Source of the DNA: Halobacteriovorax sp. HLS
GTDB lineage: Bacteria; Bdellovibrionota; Bacteriovoracia; Bacteriovoracales; Bacteriovoracaceae
Assembly (NCBI RefSeq): GCF_004006665.1
Contig: NZ_QOCL01000003.1
Span: 372,001-436,000, forward strand
Length of the DNA stretch: 64,000 bases
Direction: 5' to 3'
The notes beneath the pieces were generated by a model. It did not search any database, was not told the DNA's origin, and saw nothing but the letters and a program-made list of their open reading frames with translations. This document shows positions 35,234-43,961 of this stretch, one piece after another (position 1 is the first letter of the stretch; each line of letters starts with the position of its first letter). Position numbers and translations under genes: made by a program.

Positions 35234-35773
35234 ATGAATCTAATGGCCAGAACAAAGAATATTCTAAATTTCAATCAACTAAGAGAGTTATCAAAGCAAA
35301 CTTCACTAATAAATATGGACGGACCATTTCTAGTGAAAAGAACTCCATACTTAAGTCAAATTATTAGAAATTCAAGCGTTGAGGAAGTTAATCTCTTCAA
35401 AAGAAGTAAGAAGTTTATACTCTTTAAAGAACATGTTCTTATAAGAGCGATCACGCGCCAGGGAATTAAGTTTGACTCCCGAATTCTTAAAGGAAGCTTT
35501 GATAAGTTCGCCAACTTGAAACAGTTAGAAAAGGAATTTAAAGAACTTGATTTTCTAGTTCGTAAAAATGGACTTGATCTTAAAAGTTTTGAGATTATTC
35601 ATACTCACCCGACAGGTTGTTATATTGAAAAAAGTGATGGTCATCATGTCCTGAGCATGGGTGGTATTAGCGAAGCTGACTTAGATGTGTCTAACTACTT
35701 CAATGACCTTTTTAATGTACGAGTTGACTTACGTGCAATATGTCCTGGTAATATTACTTTCTGTTCGGCCTAA
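35234..35773 (+). CDS. Unknown protein with a JAMM/MPN-like HTHP motif
   Basis: 179 residues (ATG 35234; a second ATG at 35243 is equally possible; neither has a good Shine-Dalgarno). No signal peptide. The C-terminal half has FEIIHTHPTGC and later GISEADLDVSNYF, which together resemble the JAMM metalloprotease motif HxHP...SxxD, but the spacing between them (about 19 residues) is longer than usual, so there is an insertion or the resemblance is partial. The N-terminal part is helical and basic. If it is a JAMM protein it would be a zinc isopeptidase or RadC-like. Convergent with the acylase gene, sharing 4 nt. Confidence 0.6.
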   Translation: MNLMARTKNILNFNQLRELSKQTSLINMDGPFLVKRTPYLSQIIRNSSVEEVNLFKRSKKFILFKEHVLIRAITRQGIKFDSRILKGSFDKFANLKQLEKEFKELDFLVRKNGLDLKSFEIIHTHPTGCYIEKSDGHHVLSMGGISEADLDVSNYFNDLFNVRVDLRAICPGNITFCSA

Positions 35774-37983
35774 TTAAGTTCCACTGATTTGTATTTATAG
35801 TTCAGCCACATTTCGACCTCACTAGTATAGAGCTTAGAAAACCTTCTATCACTTACACCACCAGCTAGAACTGTATAACTCTTAGTGTCGCCTAGATCAC
35901 AAACAAATCGCATGGATGGACAGAAAGTAGAGATTCTTCCATGAGCTTCATATAGGGCCCCTTGAACAATTGTTGCTCGACTGCCTTCAATGGTTATTGG
36001 TCCATAATCAAAGCCAAGAAAGTTTGGTAATTTCCCATCAAAGAGAATATTTTTCATTGGAGTACGTCTTATGTCTTTTAACTTTGGGACACCCGAGCGG
36101 AAATTCTTTTTCGTATTTTCTAAGGCCCGTTGTATAAAGTCTTCTTTAGATGAATGGGCAAACCACAGTGGAGATTTTCCTTCTAGTAGTATTGTGTCGA
36201 AGAAATAATAAAAATCTACAAGAATTGATGATTTATTCGCGATGTAGTCCCATGCATCTGTTCCTGCTAAATCTTTTGCAAAGACAAGTCTTAAAAGTTC
36301 AAAGTAATAATGCTCAAAAACAATTGCCCCTTGCGACTCTCTGTCATAATTGAAGTTCCACGTTTTTAAAATACTTGAAATTGAGTCATCGCCTAAGTAA
36401 GGGGAAAGTTCTTGCATAAATAATTCTGCCTGTAGGCTATATAGGTCAGACTGCATTTTCTTTAGTTGTTCAATGTCGAACTTTTCTTGAGATTCTAAAA
36501 GATTCTTTATTCGTTGATATCGATATGGCCCCATAGGTAGATTTATAGAAAGAGGAGAGTCTGCACTCAAATAATCAGCAAGATCATTATTTGCAGTGGC
36601 CAAGAAGCCACATTCAGGGTTTAAAACACTTAAGAGATCACTCTTAGGCCGCATTCCATTCCAAAGGTTTTTACTATCTGATGCCTTCAGTGGATAAAGT
36701 CCAGTAGATTTTCTATTAGGAAATTGTCCTGATTGTTGATAGGCAATATTGCCGTGAATATCTCCTAACAACCAATTACATGAAATTGTTATGTGTGAAA
36801 GAACTTCTTTTAAAGAATGAACGTCCTTGCATTTGTAGAGTTCATACAGAGATTTTGCCGAAGCTGCTGCACCATTATTACGACATGACCAAGCAAGGTT
36901 TAAGAACTTTCCATTAGGAAGTTCTTCTAAGTCCGTTTCGGCCTCAACAGTTCCACAGGAGTTTTCAAAGAAGTTACATCTGATTTCGCCCCCGCCTTTT
37001 TTCTTAATCACTTCTTTTCTGATATTGAACTCTTCCCATTGTGAGTCTCTGAGAAACTTTCCTTCTTTTATATCCTCGATAAAGTAGTCCACCATATCCA
37101 TGAAGCCATAAGTGAAGCCAAAGCTGATATTCTCACTACGGCCCATAATAATTCCAGGAATACCTGGCATAGTCATTCCATGAAAGTTTCCTTCTTGAGT
37201 ATGAATGATTTGTTCATACCAAATTGCCGGAAGACGGTTAACTTCTAAATGAGGATCATTACATTGTATAACATTGCCAGAGTTTGTTTTCTTTCCTGAA
37301 AGAATCCAGTTATTTGATGCCATAAATTTAGGCAATTCATTTAAGAACTTAACTTCTTCAGGAATAAGAGCTTCAAAGAATTTCAATTTTTTTAAGTCTT
37401 CAATAGTCTCTAAATTAAGAGTATCTAAATGGGGGGAAAAGAGACTTTTAATCTTTTTTAGATCTACATTATTTCGTACTAATTGAATAATTAGCTTTTG
37501 AGCATCTTGTTGTGTCTGAGCAAGTCCAATATATGACATAATCTTAATGATCATCAAAGAGTCTTCAATATTCCACTTCTCAGGTTTTACTTTTAGTAGC
37601 TTAAACTCCCAAACCGTTCCGTGTTCTTTGAGGTAATCATTAATTCCATCACAGTAGCTTTGAAAGAAAGCTCTCGCGCAGGGATCAAGTTGACTTAATT
37701 CTTGTTTAGATGAGCCATAGAAGTTCATCTTCCTCATAAACTTATCAATTTCATTTGTTTCTGTACTATCGTTAAGTAGCTCGCTGATACGACCTTGACC
37801 TATAATTCTAAGAAGAAAGATTTGTACAAAGCGATCATTACAATGAGTCATTGCTTGTGCGTAGGCAGATGTATTTAAGGACTGAGTTGAAATTTCTGTA
37901 ATGCCACTAGATCTTCGATTGAGTGTATAGCTTTCTTTTTTATTATCCAAAAACTCTTTCTTGTTCTCATCTAGTTTTATCAC
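35770..37983 (-). CDS. Penicillin acylase-family Ntn hydrolase
   Basis: 737 residues. GTG start with GGAAAG upstream. The nucleophile is the Ser of ASNNWILSGKKTNSG (about residue 223), where the precursor would be cut to expose the beta-chain N-terminus; the following NDPHLEVNRLPAIWYE and GMTMPGIPGIIMGRSENISFG match the family. Family members hydrolyse beta-lactam side chains or N-acyl homoserine lactones. Most are exported, but no signal peptide is visible here, so this one may be cytoplasmic. It follows plsC by 8 nt. The substrate is unknown. Confidence 0.87.
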   Translation of the reverse strand: MIKLDENKKEFLDNKKESYTLNRRSSGITEISTQSLNTSAYAQAMTHCNDRFVQIFLLRIIGQGRISELLNDSTETNEIDKFMRKMNFYGSSKQELSQLDPCARAFFQSYCDGINDYLKEHGTVWEFKLLKVKPEKWNIEDSLMIIKIMSYIGLAQTQQDAQKLIIQLVRNNVDLKKIKSLFSPHLDTLNLETIEDLKKLKFFEALIPEEVKFLNELPKFMASNNWILSGKKTNSGNVIQCNDPHLEVNRLPAIWYEQIIHTQEGNFHGMTMPGIPGIIMGRSENISFGFTYGFMDMVDYFIEDIKEGKFLRDSQWEEFNIRKEVIKKKGGGEIRCNFFENSCGTVEAETDLEELPNGKFLNLAWSCRNNGAAASAKSLYELYKCKDVHSLKEVLSHITISCNWLLGDIHGNIAYQQSGQFPNRKSTGLYPLKASDSKNLWNGMRPKSDLLSVLNPECGFLATANNDLADYLSADSPLSINLPMGPYRYQRIKNLLESQEKFDIEQLKKMQSDLYSLQAELFMQELSPYLGDDSISSILKTWNFNYDRESQGAIVFEHYYFELLRLVFAKDLAGTDAWDYIANKSSILVDFYYFFDTILLEGKSPLWFAHSSKEDFIQRALENTKKNFRSGVPKLKDIRRTPMKNILFDGKLPNFLGFDYGPITIEGSRATIVQGALYEAHGRISTFCPSMRFVCDLGDTKSYTVLAGGVSDRRFSKLYTSEVEMWLNYKYKSVELN

Positions 37984-37991
37984 AATCTTTC

Positions 37992-38717
37992 CTATGTCAT
38001 AGACGCTATTTCAGCATCTAGTTTCTTTACTTGTTCTTTGACCATTGTGTGGCAATCTTGCGTTAGCTGAGCGACATCTCTTTTAGTAAGGCCTGCTGTT
38101 GAAACTGCCGGTAACGCTTGAATAATAACTGTTCCACTTCTTAGCTTTGTGAAGTCAAGATTTCCATCTAGGGAACTAATACAGATTGGCATAATATCAA
38201 CCTGCGCATTTATGGCCGTAAAGAATGCACCTTTTTTGAAAGGTAGAACACCTCGTCCATGGCTTCTGGTACCTTCTGGCATCATCCAAATGGAAGTATT
38301 CTTTTCTTTTATAGCAACGGCAACTTGGTCCATTGTTCCGTGAGCGCTTCTTTTATTATTTCTATCAATAAGAACATTTCCACTAAGCCAGTAAAATTGT
38401 CCAAATAGGGGAATCCACTTTAAGCTCTTCTTGCCAAGAGAAACTGTTCTATGAGGAAGAATATGTGAGGCTAAAAAGATATCAATATTGTGTTGATGAT
38501 TAGATATGAAAAGTCCTGGATGATGTTCATGCATCATTTCTACATCACGAGTGATGACTTTGAACCCAAGAATGTAAGTACCAAGCTTCACCATCTTCGC
38601 CATAATAGTAACATTACCAGGATTGAAAGGACGCAATAGCCCTATGGCCGTTCCAATGATACCAACTATGGCCAAAAGTAGACCGCATAAAAGAAAACGT
38701 GTGTATTTAAGAATCAT
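37992..38717 (-). CDS. plsC: 1-acyl-sn-glycerol-3-phosphate acyltransferase
   Basis: 241 residues from ATG 38717; an upstream in-frame TTG (38729) is less likely. N-terminal membrane helix (FLLCGLLLAIVGIIGTAIGL). The catalytic NHxxxxD motif is NHQHNIDIF and the second block is PEGTRSHGRGVLPFKKGAF. It transfers a second acyl chain to lysophosphatidic acid to make phosphatidic acid at the inner membrane. Its leader contains a long hairpin (38722-38761), and the acylase gene follows 8 nt after its stop. Confidence 0.92.
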   Translation of the reverse strand: MILKYTRFLLCGLLLAIVGIIGTAIGLLRPFNPGNVTIMAKMVKLGTYILGFKVITRDVEMMHEHHPGLFISNHQHNIDIFLASHILPHRTVSLGKKSLKWIPLFGQFYWLSGNVLIDRNNKRSAHGTMDQVAVAIKEKNTSIWMMPEGTRSHGRGVLPFKKGAFFTAINAQVDIMPICISSLDGNLDFTKLRSGTVIIQALPAVSTAGLTKRDVAQLTQDCHTMVKEQVKKLDAEIASMT

Positions 38718-38721
38718 AAAC

Positions 38722-38761
38722 TCACTCAAAGTAATAAATAATCAATAGATTACTTGAGTGA
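38722..38761 (-). promoter_or_regulatory. Long leader hairpin before plsC
   Basis: TCACTCAAAGTAAT (38722-38735) pairs with ATTACTTGAGTGA (38749-38761), a 13-bp stem with one bulged A and a 13-nt loop. It lies between the exported-protein gene end and the plsC ATG at 38717. No T-run follows, so it may be a leader element. Confidence 0.5.
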
Positions 38762-38800
38762 TAGTTTCAAGGCAATAGAGGCGATGCGTAAAGTAGCTTA

Positions 38801-40639
38801 TTAATCTTTAAAAAGTCTTCTATATCCAGATTTATTATATCTATTAGTTAATATTCTAAATATAGACTCTTCTTTCTTATTATTTATGTCAGCGTCACCC
38901 GTATTGTAGGTTTTATCCATATAGTCCCCACCTTTAAAGGTTTGAACATTTGAGCCCCCTGAATTATCCATATTAAAACTTACATTAAAGTCATCAGATT
39001 TTTTCTTCTTCTTTTTACCCATTCCTTTGCCGCCTTCCATTACCAGGCCATCGACTTTATTTGGTGATTTCGCAATAATTTCCTGTAACGATTTTTCTGC
39101 TTCAGCAAGAGGTGAGCCTATGTCAGACTTAGGTCCTCCTGAAGCTGCAATACTTTGTGCCTGTTTAGAAAGATTTCCTTCAACTTTTTTGAAGTCTTCT
39201 AGAGTCATCGGTCTTTGTTTTCCATTCTTGTCTGTCACTTTTAACTTTGAAATTACTTGCTTCTTTACTGCATCACCAATAGCAGTTAATTGATTTGAAG
39301 ATAGATTTAGTTTTCCTGGAGCATCAATACCTGAAGTTATATTATTCATATCTTCTTCAAGTTTTTTTATATCTAACATTTTATCAAAACCTCCAAGGTT
39401 TACCGTAGAGAAGTTGGCCTTTCTACATGCATTATTACCTTGTTGGTCTTTAAATTTTCTACACTCACAATTTGGGTCAAACTGTCCATTAACTTTAATA
39501 CAGCCAATTCTTTCTTTTACTGGGGAACCACGTTGTTTATCTCTTGATTTGGCATATAGTTGTCTATCATTAGAATTCCACAAGGCCTTACATTTGGCCG
39601 AATTAGTTCTATTCGATTTCTTCTTTCCATCTTCATAACAATAACAAGTGAGATCAGATTTATCATCGTGACCCTTAGGACAATATTGTCCCATTCCATC
39701 AACGAATTGATTTTTAGCTACGTCAATTTTTTCGGCTAACAATTTTGCTTTGTCAGCTTCTTCACCAGAAACATCTGCAAGTTTAATTTGATAGCCGAAG
39801 TTTACTGTATTTATTGCGGCAATACCCCATGGAGTAGATGTGAATTTCATCATTGCACCAACATATGGTATTGAAGCTGCTGCACCATCAAAGTTTTTCA
39901 TAAATCCATCAAAACCTTTTTGTCCTGAACCCATTGTTTCTTTATCAAGCTCTTCTCCTTCTCCATCATGGGTTTGATCAACACAGCTCATCTGGCCATA
40001 TGTGGCTTCTGTAACTGCAACAGCAACTGTTGCCATATAACAAGCTGCAGTTATTTTATGGGCCTTCTCTTTCATTTCATAAAATTTCGCTATATTATTC
40101 AATTGATCAATCTGCGCTTGATAAGCAATCACTTGAGTGTCGAAGTTTTCTTGATCTTTGGCCCTGCTAAGAAAATCATCTTTTATACTATTAGTTGCCT
40201 TACGTCCCTTGCTTCTTATGACGAAATTTTTAACTACAGCGGCTGCGCCACATAATGAAGACAACTTTAAAGAAGTACATGAAGTATACTTCTTACTTGT
40301 GCCCACATACCACATATTTACCCCTGAGAGTAAAAAAGAAAGTGAGTTTAGAATTAACTCATTATTATCATCAAAATCATCAAGGCTTGCATCACCAGAA
40401 ACTTCCTTAGCAAGCTTGAACATACAATCGTCTCTTAATTCTTTAGTCTCTAAATTTGTACATGATCGATAATTCTTTAAACTATCTTTGAATTCTGTTT
40501 TTAAGATACATCTGTTCAATTGTAGTGACCATGTTCTGGCGGCATCTTCACGACAAGCAATTTTCTTATCTTCAAACTCATCTGCGTGAGTCGAAAATAT
40601 AGAAATGGCGATGAATATAGAAAAAATCAATGCTTTCAT
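38801..40639 (-). CDS. Exported Cys-containing protein sharing a C-terminal tail with the giant protein
   Basis: 612 residues with signal peptide MKALIFSIFIAISIFSTHA. Early Cys pairs (KKIACRED, LNRCILK, YRSCTNLETKELRDDCMF) and a Cys-rich stretch near 330-400 (CPKGHDD, LTCYCYED, GCIKVNG, PNCECRKF) suggest disulfides. Two hydrophobic stretches (around 85-105 and 195-215) could be buried helices. A Lys6 run precedes the tail, which is ESIFRILTNRYNKSGYRRLF. The giant protein ends SIFEKVTKRYIRTAYPFLL, similar at about 10 of 23 positions. No family is recognised. plsC follows after 83 nt. Confidence 0.8.
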   Translation of the reverse strand: MKALIFSIFIAISIFSTHADEFEDKKIACREDAARTWSLQLNRCILKTEFKDSLKNYRSCTNLETKELRDDCMFKLAKEVSGDASLDDFDDNNELILNSLSFLLSGVNMWYVGTSKKYTSCTSLKLSSLCGAAAVVKNFVIRSKGRKATNSIKDDFLSRAKDQENFDTQVIAYQAQIDQLNNIAKFYEMKEKAHKITAACYMATVAVAVTEATYGQMSCVDQTHDGEGEELDKETMGSGQKGFDGFMKNFDGAAASIPYVGAMMKFTSTPWGIAAINTVNFGYQIKLADVSGEEADKAKLLAEKIDVAKNQFVDGMGQYCPKGHDDKSDLTCYCYEDGKKKSNRTNSAKCKALWNSNDRQLYAKSRDKQRGSPVKERIGCIKVNGQFDPNCECRKFKDQQGNNACRKANFSTVNLGGFDKMLDIKKLEEDMNNITSGIDAPGKLNLSSNQLTAIGDAVKKQVISKLKVTDKNGKQRPMTLEDFKKVEGNLSKQAQSIAASGGPKSDIGSPLAEAEKSLQEIIAKSPNKVDGLVMEGGKGMGKKKKKKSDDFNVSFNMDNSGGSNVQTFKGGDYMDKTYNTGDADINNKKEESIFRILTNRYNKSGYRRLFKD

Positions 40640-40766
40640 AATATCTATTATATCCTTAGACTAGTGATAGGCCCATTCATTAGCTATATTGATCAATTTT
40701 AAGGCCAAGTTTCTGTTTTTACTAAGGTACTCATCGGTTAATAGATGCCAATAAGTTGAGTCTATT

Positions 40767-41729
40767 CTACAGGATTGGACCTTTTTTCCGCTCTATATAT
40801 GTTTGGGTTACCTTAGCGTCATGATGGCCAAGGTAGTCTCGTACCAGTAAAAGGTCTTTCGTTTTATCATACAGATTAGTGGCACATGCTTTTCTAAAAC
40901 TGTGAGGAGTTAATTGAGCATCATTAGCGACTCTACTAATAAGTTTCTTTATAAGGTTATACATACTTCTAGTAGAGAGACATTTTCCTTCACTATTTGT
41001 GAAAATAAATTCACCCCCATGAGGATCGTTGTCTTTTAAAAAACGAATATTTTTAAAAATTTCTTCCTCGTTTTGAATACGAAACTCGTGAATATAGCCA
41101 CCCTTTCTGTGCAAAGATAGCTCTCTTTTCGAAAAGTCAAAATGACTATATTTTAATTGAGTTAACTCGCTTAATCTAAGACCTCCCCAATAAAGCAATT
41201 GAAGAATTACTCGCTCTTTAGTTCGGTAAGTGCTCTCAATAAGTTCTCTCCAGACTTCTTTTGGAAGGATTTTAGTATTGTTGACATCTATTTCTTTGAC
41301 TTTAATTTTGTGAATCTTGTCCTTGACCGGATTTGTCGAAAATTTCTTAGAAAATCCATCATGGGTTTGCCTTAGAAATTCATAGAGACTTTTAATGCTA
41401 CTGATGTGTCTTTTCGCTGAATTATTAGATAAGGCCTTAGAGGTAATAGAGTGATTAATAATTAAGATATTTCTAAGAATAAATAGTGAGAAAAACCAAG
41501 TCAATAAGTTGGTCTTTTTAGAGATACTGCCTCCATTTAAGAGAAATGATTTGTATTGTTCTATACAGTTTTTTTGAGGAATATCTATTGCTGTTAAATA
41601 TGTTGCTTCATACCAAAGTATATATTTCTCAAGATCACATTTGTAATTTCTAATTGTATGTTCACTCTTATTGAGCTCTTCGCAATTTTTTAGAAAGCTA
41701 TCTAGCCATATCTGATTTTTCTTATTCAC
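40767..41729 (-). CDS. Tyrosine recombinase/integrase (XerC/D-like)
   Basis: 320 residues. N-terminal core-binding domain (HTIRNYKCDLEKYILWYE) and catalytic residues: Arg in YWGGLRLSELTQLKY, Lys in LHRKGGYIHE, His-x-x-Arg in TPHSFRKACATNLYD, LGHHDAKVTQ and the nucleophile Tyr in QTYIERK. Length and motif order fit XerC/XerD-type enzymes. It and the 34133-35089 gene are two different recombinases only about 6 kb apart; I cannot tell whether they form a pair. Codon use resembles that of the neighbours. Confidence 0.85.
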   Translation of the reverse strand: MNKKNQIWLDSFLKNCEELNKSEHTIRNYKCDLEKYILWYEATYLTAIDIPQKNCIEQYKSFLLNGGSISKKTNLLTWFFSLFILRNILIINHSITSKALSNNSAKRHISSIKSLYEFLRQTHDGFSKKFSTNPVKDKIHKIKVKEIDVNNTKILPKEVWRELIESTYRTKERVILQLLYWGGLRLSELTQLKYSHFDFSKRELSLHRKGGYIHEFRIQNEEEIFKNIRFLKDNDPHGGEFIFTNSEGKCLSTRSMYNLIKKLISRVANDAQLTPHSFRKACATNLYDKTKDLLLVRDYLGHHDAKVTQTYIERKKGPIL

Positions 41730-41847
41730 TTGTAATGACTCGCAGTGTGTAAACTAAAATACCTCAAGTTTCTTCATATAATCATTGTTATATGAAGTTT
41801 TGCACTTGTAAAGTATTGTTTTTAAGAAAAAACGCTTTTAAGCATAG

Positions 41848-41869
41848 TAGGTAGGGTTAACCCTACCTA
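41848..41869. terminator. Palindrome at the end of the small membrane protein gene
   Basis: TAGGTAGGGTT (41848-41858) is followed directly by its complement AACCCTACCTA (41859-41869), a perfect 22-bp dyad that includes the stop codon. No T-run follows directly; a T-rich stretch (CGTTTTTTC on the minus strand) comes 15-20 nt later. Weak to moderate terminator. Confidence 0.5.
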
Positions 41870-42103
41870 AAAATCAATTTTCAGACTTCTAAGAGTGTCT
41901 CTCCCATAGCTTGTGTAGCTATAGATAAGAAAAGATAGTGAGAGAATAAATGTGATGGCCATGGAGGCGATTACGAGTTTACCAAACCAGCTGATCTCAG
42001 CGTTCATGTAGTTGCTGCCAGAATCTTGATACTGTTGCGCGGAAGTAGTCTCTCTTTGAGTTTCTAGTTCTTCATACTGGAGTTTTTCGTTTTTATTTTC
42101 CAC
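41867..42103 (-). CDS. Small single-pass membrane protein
   Basis: 78 residues, GTG start at 42103 without a clear Shine-Dalgarno. A charged, Glu/Gln-rich N-terminal 35 residues precede one membrane helix (about 40-65: LVIASMAITFILSLSFLIYSY) and a short basic C-terminus. No family is recognised. It is divergent from the YiiX-like lipoprotein gene. Real status depends on conservation. Confidence 0.5.
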   Translation of the reverse strand: MENKNEKLQYEELETQRETTSAQQYQDSGSNYMNAEISWFGKLVIASMAITFILSLSFLIYSYTSYGRDTLRSLKIDF

Positions 42104-42242
42104 TGGATTATTCTCGCCTTGATAGTAAAATATTTCGGCAAAGATTGTTTAAAAACTGAGTAAATTCTTAAATTGTACGCAAATTCCTTTAATTTTCAGT
42201 TAATTGACCGAAAAGTATTAAGAACTTATTTAGGTGAATTAT

Positions 42243-43805
42243 ATGAAAACGATCTTAGTATCATTAATTTTTTTAGCGCTAACAGGGTGTTCACATAGTG
42301 TCGATTTTAAATCGAGTCGTAGACCGGCCTCTACTAAAATTGAGTTGCAGGACTTGTTAGATAGTTTCTCTTCTAAGTTATCGGCCAAGAATTCTTTGAA
42401 CTTTCTTTGTTCAGATAATTTAACTAATTATTATCAAAATCTTTTGAATGTTCGTGGTGATGACATAGATATGGAAAGCATGGATGAAGACGCTATGAGA
42501 GATATTGTAAAAAGCTCATTCGCTACTAGGCTTGAGTTGAAAAAGAAAATTTCTTCTTTCAATAAGGAATTATTAAAAGATGAAGGCTGTTTAAACTCTA
42601 TAAAAGATATGGTTAGAGCACTTAGATATGTCGAGGATTACATGATTGAAAGAGAGTACACTAAACTGTCTTATATTGATAAGATGGAGTTTGTAACACT
42701 GTCTGGAGAGGGCACTCTTTTTCTAAAAAATCCTAAGTATCGATTCAATGGTATTCAAGATCTTAAATCTGGAGATGTTATTCTCTCTAGGGGGAATGCA
42801 TACACTAGTGCAGCGATAGCTCGTATTGGAAATACAGACACTCAATTTTCTCACTTATCTCTCGTGTATGAACATACGGATGGACAGTTATATACAATTG
42901 AAGCACATATTGAAATTGGTAGTGTTGTTAAGAAAATCCAAGTTAATGTAGACCAACAAAATGCGCGTTCAGTAGTCTTTAGACATCATGATAGTAAGCT
43001 AGCTCACGAAGCAGCTAAGATTATGTTTCATAAAGTTAAAAAAGAACAAGATAAGAAGAAGAATATTCAATATGACTTCGCGATGGATTACAAAAATGGA
43101 AAGAGGATCTTTTGTTCTGAAGTTGTTTCTCATGGATTTGATCTTGCTTCCAAGAAGTTGTATGGAAAAAGTCTTGATCTTCCACTTCATAAAACTAAAT
43201 TCAATAAAGGCCTAATTCCGTTTTTACAAACCTTAGGTATTCAGATCAATGAATCGAATGTAGATAGCTTTGATACTTTTGGACCTGGGGATATTCAGTT
43301 TGAACCTAGTTTTGATATGGTCGCAGAGTGGAGAAATCCTAAGAAAATGAAAGATAATAGATTCAAGGATGCTATTTTAACAAAAATGTTTCAGTGGATG
43401 GAAAATGAAAAATATGAATTGCATCCTCCTGCAGGTATTGAAGTTAAGAGTCGCTTTTCGTGGCTAATGCGTAGGACTCCTTTTGTAAAAAAAATGCTTG
43501 AAGAGAAATTTCCACTAAATATGAATAGTTCTCAACTTAGGTTATTTCTGGTCCTCGATCTTGTTGGAGAGAAGTTCTATGATGTTATTTCTGATCAGCA
43601 GGTCGCAAGGGGAAGAGTTTTGAGTCCTATTGAAATTTACGACGTTCTCGATCAATTTAAAACAAATGATTATCAAAGATATATGAAATATAAGCAGCTT
43701 GTAAAAAAATCGCGAACATATAGATCTCGCAGAGAAGTACCTCTGAAAGTAAAGAGAGAAATCAAGGAAACTAGGCCAGTCTTTCATCGATATTTTCATA
43801 ATTAG
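42243..43805 (+). CDS. Lipoprotein with YiiX/NlpC-like papain-fold amidase domain
   Basis: 520 residues from ATG 42243 (AGGTG at 42232-42236); an in-frame GTG at 42234 is less likely. Lipobox LTGC puts the lipid on Cys17 or so (LIFLALTGCSHSV). The middle domain has the YiiX-type permuted papain features: DLKSGDVILSRGNAY, His204 in QFSHLSLVYEH, acid residues in TIEAHIEIGSV, and Cys291 in RIFCSEVVSHGFDLA. These domains cut amide bonds in peptidoglycan or lipid-linked substrates. The C-terminal 150 residues are helical and unassigned. The lipoprotein may be located at the outer membrane. The cysteine and histidine pairing is by eye. Confidence 0.8.
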   Translation: MKTILVSLIFLALTGCSHSVDFKSSRRPASTKIELQDLLDSFSSKLSAKNSLNFLCSDNLTNYYQNLLNVRGDDIDMESMDEDAMRDIVKSSFATRLELKKKISSFNKELLKDEGCLNSIKDMVRALRYVEDYMIEREYTKLSYIDKMEFVTLSGEGTLFLKNPKYRFNGIQDLKSGDVILSRGNAYTSAAIARIGNTDTQFSHLSLVYEHTDGQLYTIEAHIEIGSVVKKIQVNVDQQNARSVVFRHHDSKLAHEAAKIMFHKVKKEQDKKKNIQYDFAMDYKNGKRIFCSEVVSHGFDLASKKLYGKSLDLPLHKTKFNKGLIPFLQTLGIQINESNVDSFDTFGPGDIQFEPSFDMVAEWRNPKKMKDNRFKDAILTKMFQWMENEKYELHPPAGIEVKSRFSWLMRRTPFVKKMLEEKFPLNMNSSQLRLFLVLDLVGEKFYDVISDQQVARGRVLSPIEIYDVLDQFKTNDYQRYMKYKQLVKKSRTYRSRREVPLKVKREIKETRPVFHRYFHN

Positions 43806-43840
43806 AGATGTAAGCTTTTCCTTGTAATATGTTTTAAATC

Positions 43841-43866
43841 GAATTCAGCTAGGTTTAGTTGAATTC
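43841..43866 (+). terminator. Terminator hairpin after the YiiX-like gene
   Basis: GAATTCAGCTA (43841-43851) pairs with TAGTTGAATTC (43856-43866) with one G-T wobble and a 4-nt loop, then TTTG. It lies 35 nt after the stop at 43805. T-tract is short, so moderate. Confidence 0.6.
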
Positions 43867-43961
43867 TTTGTATGTAAGGACTTATTGCACAAGGTTTTAA
43901 GTATTTACAGTATGTTAGATTTAAGGATAATGACCATAAAAATATTAGCAAAAGGGCGTTT

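Noticed and set aside
39027-39293. Plus-strand ORFs over the exported Cys-containing gene (also 39414-39638, 39968-40472)
   Set aside because: All are antisense shadows of the 38801-40639 gene, which has a signal peptide and shared tail.
34133-41729. An integrated mobile element bounded by the two recombinases
   Set aside because: Genes between are plsC, an acylase and unknowns with ordinary codon use; no direct repeats, tRNA target, replication or phage genes were seen.
41848-41869. The perfect palindrome as a protein-binding operator
   Set aside because: Its position at the stop codon between gene ends suits a terminator better; no promoter lies in it.
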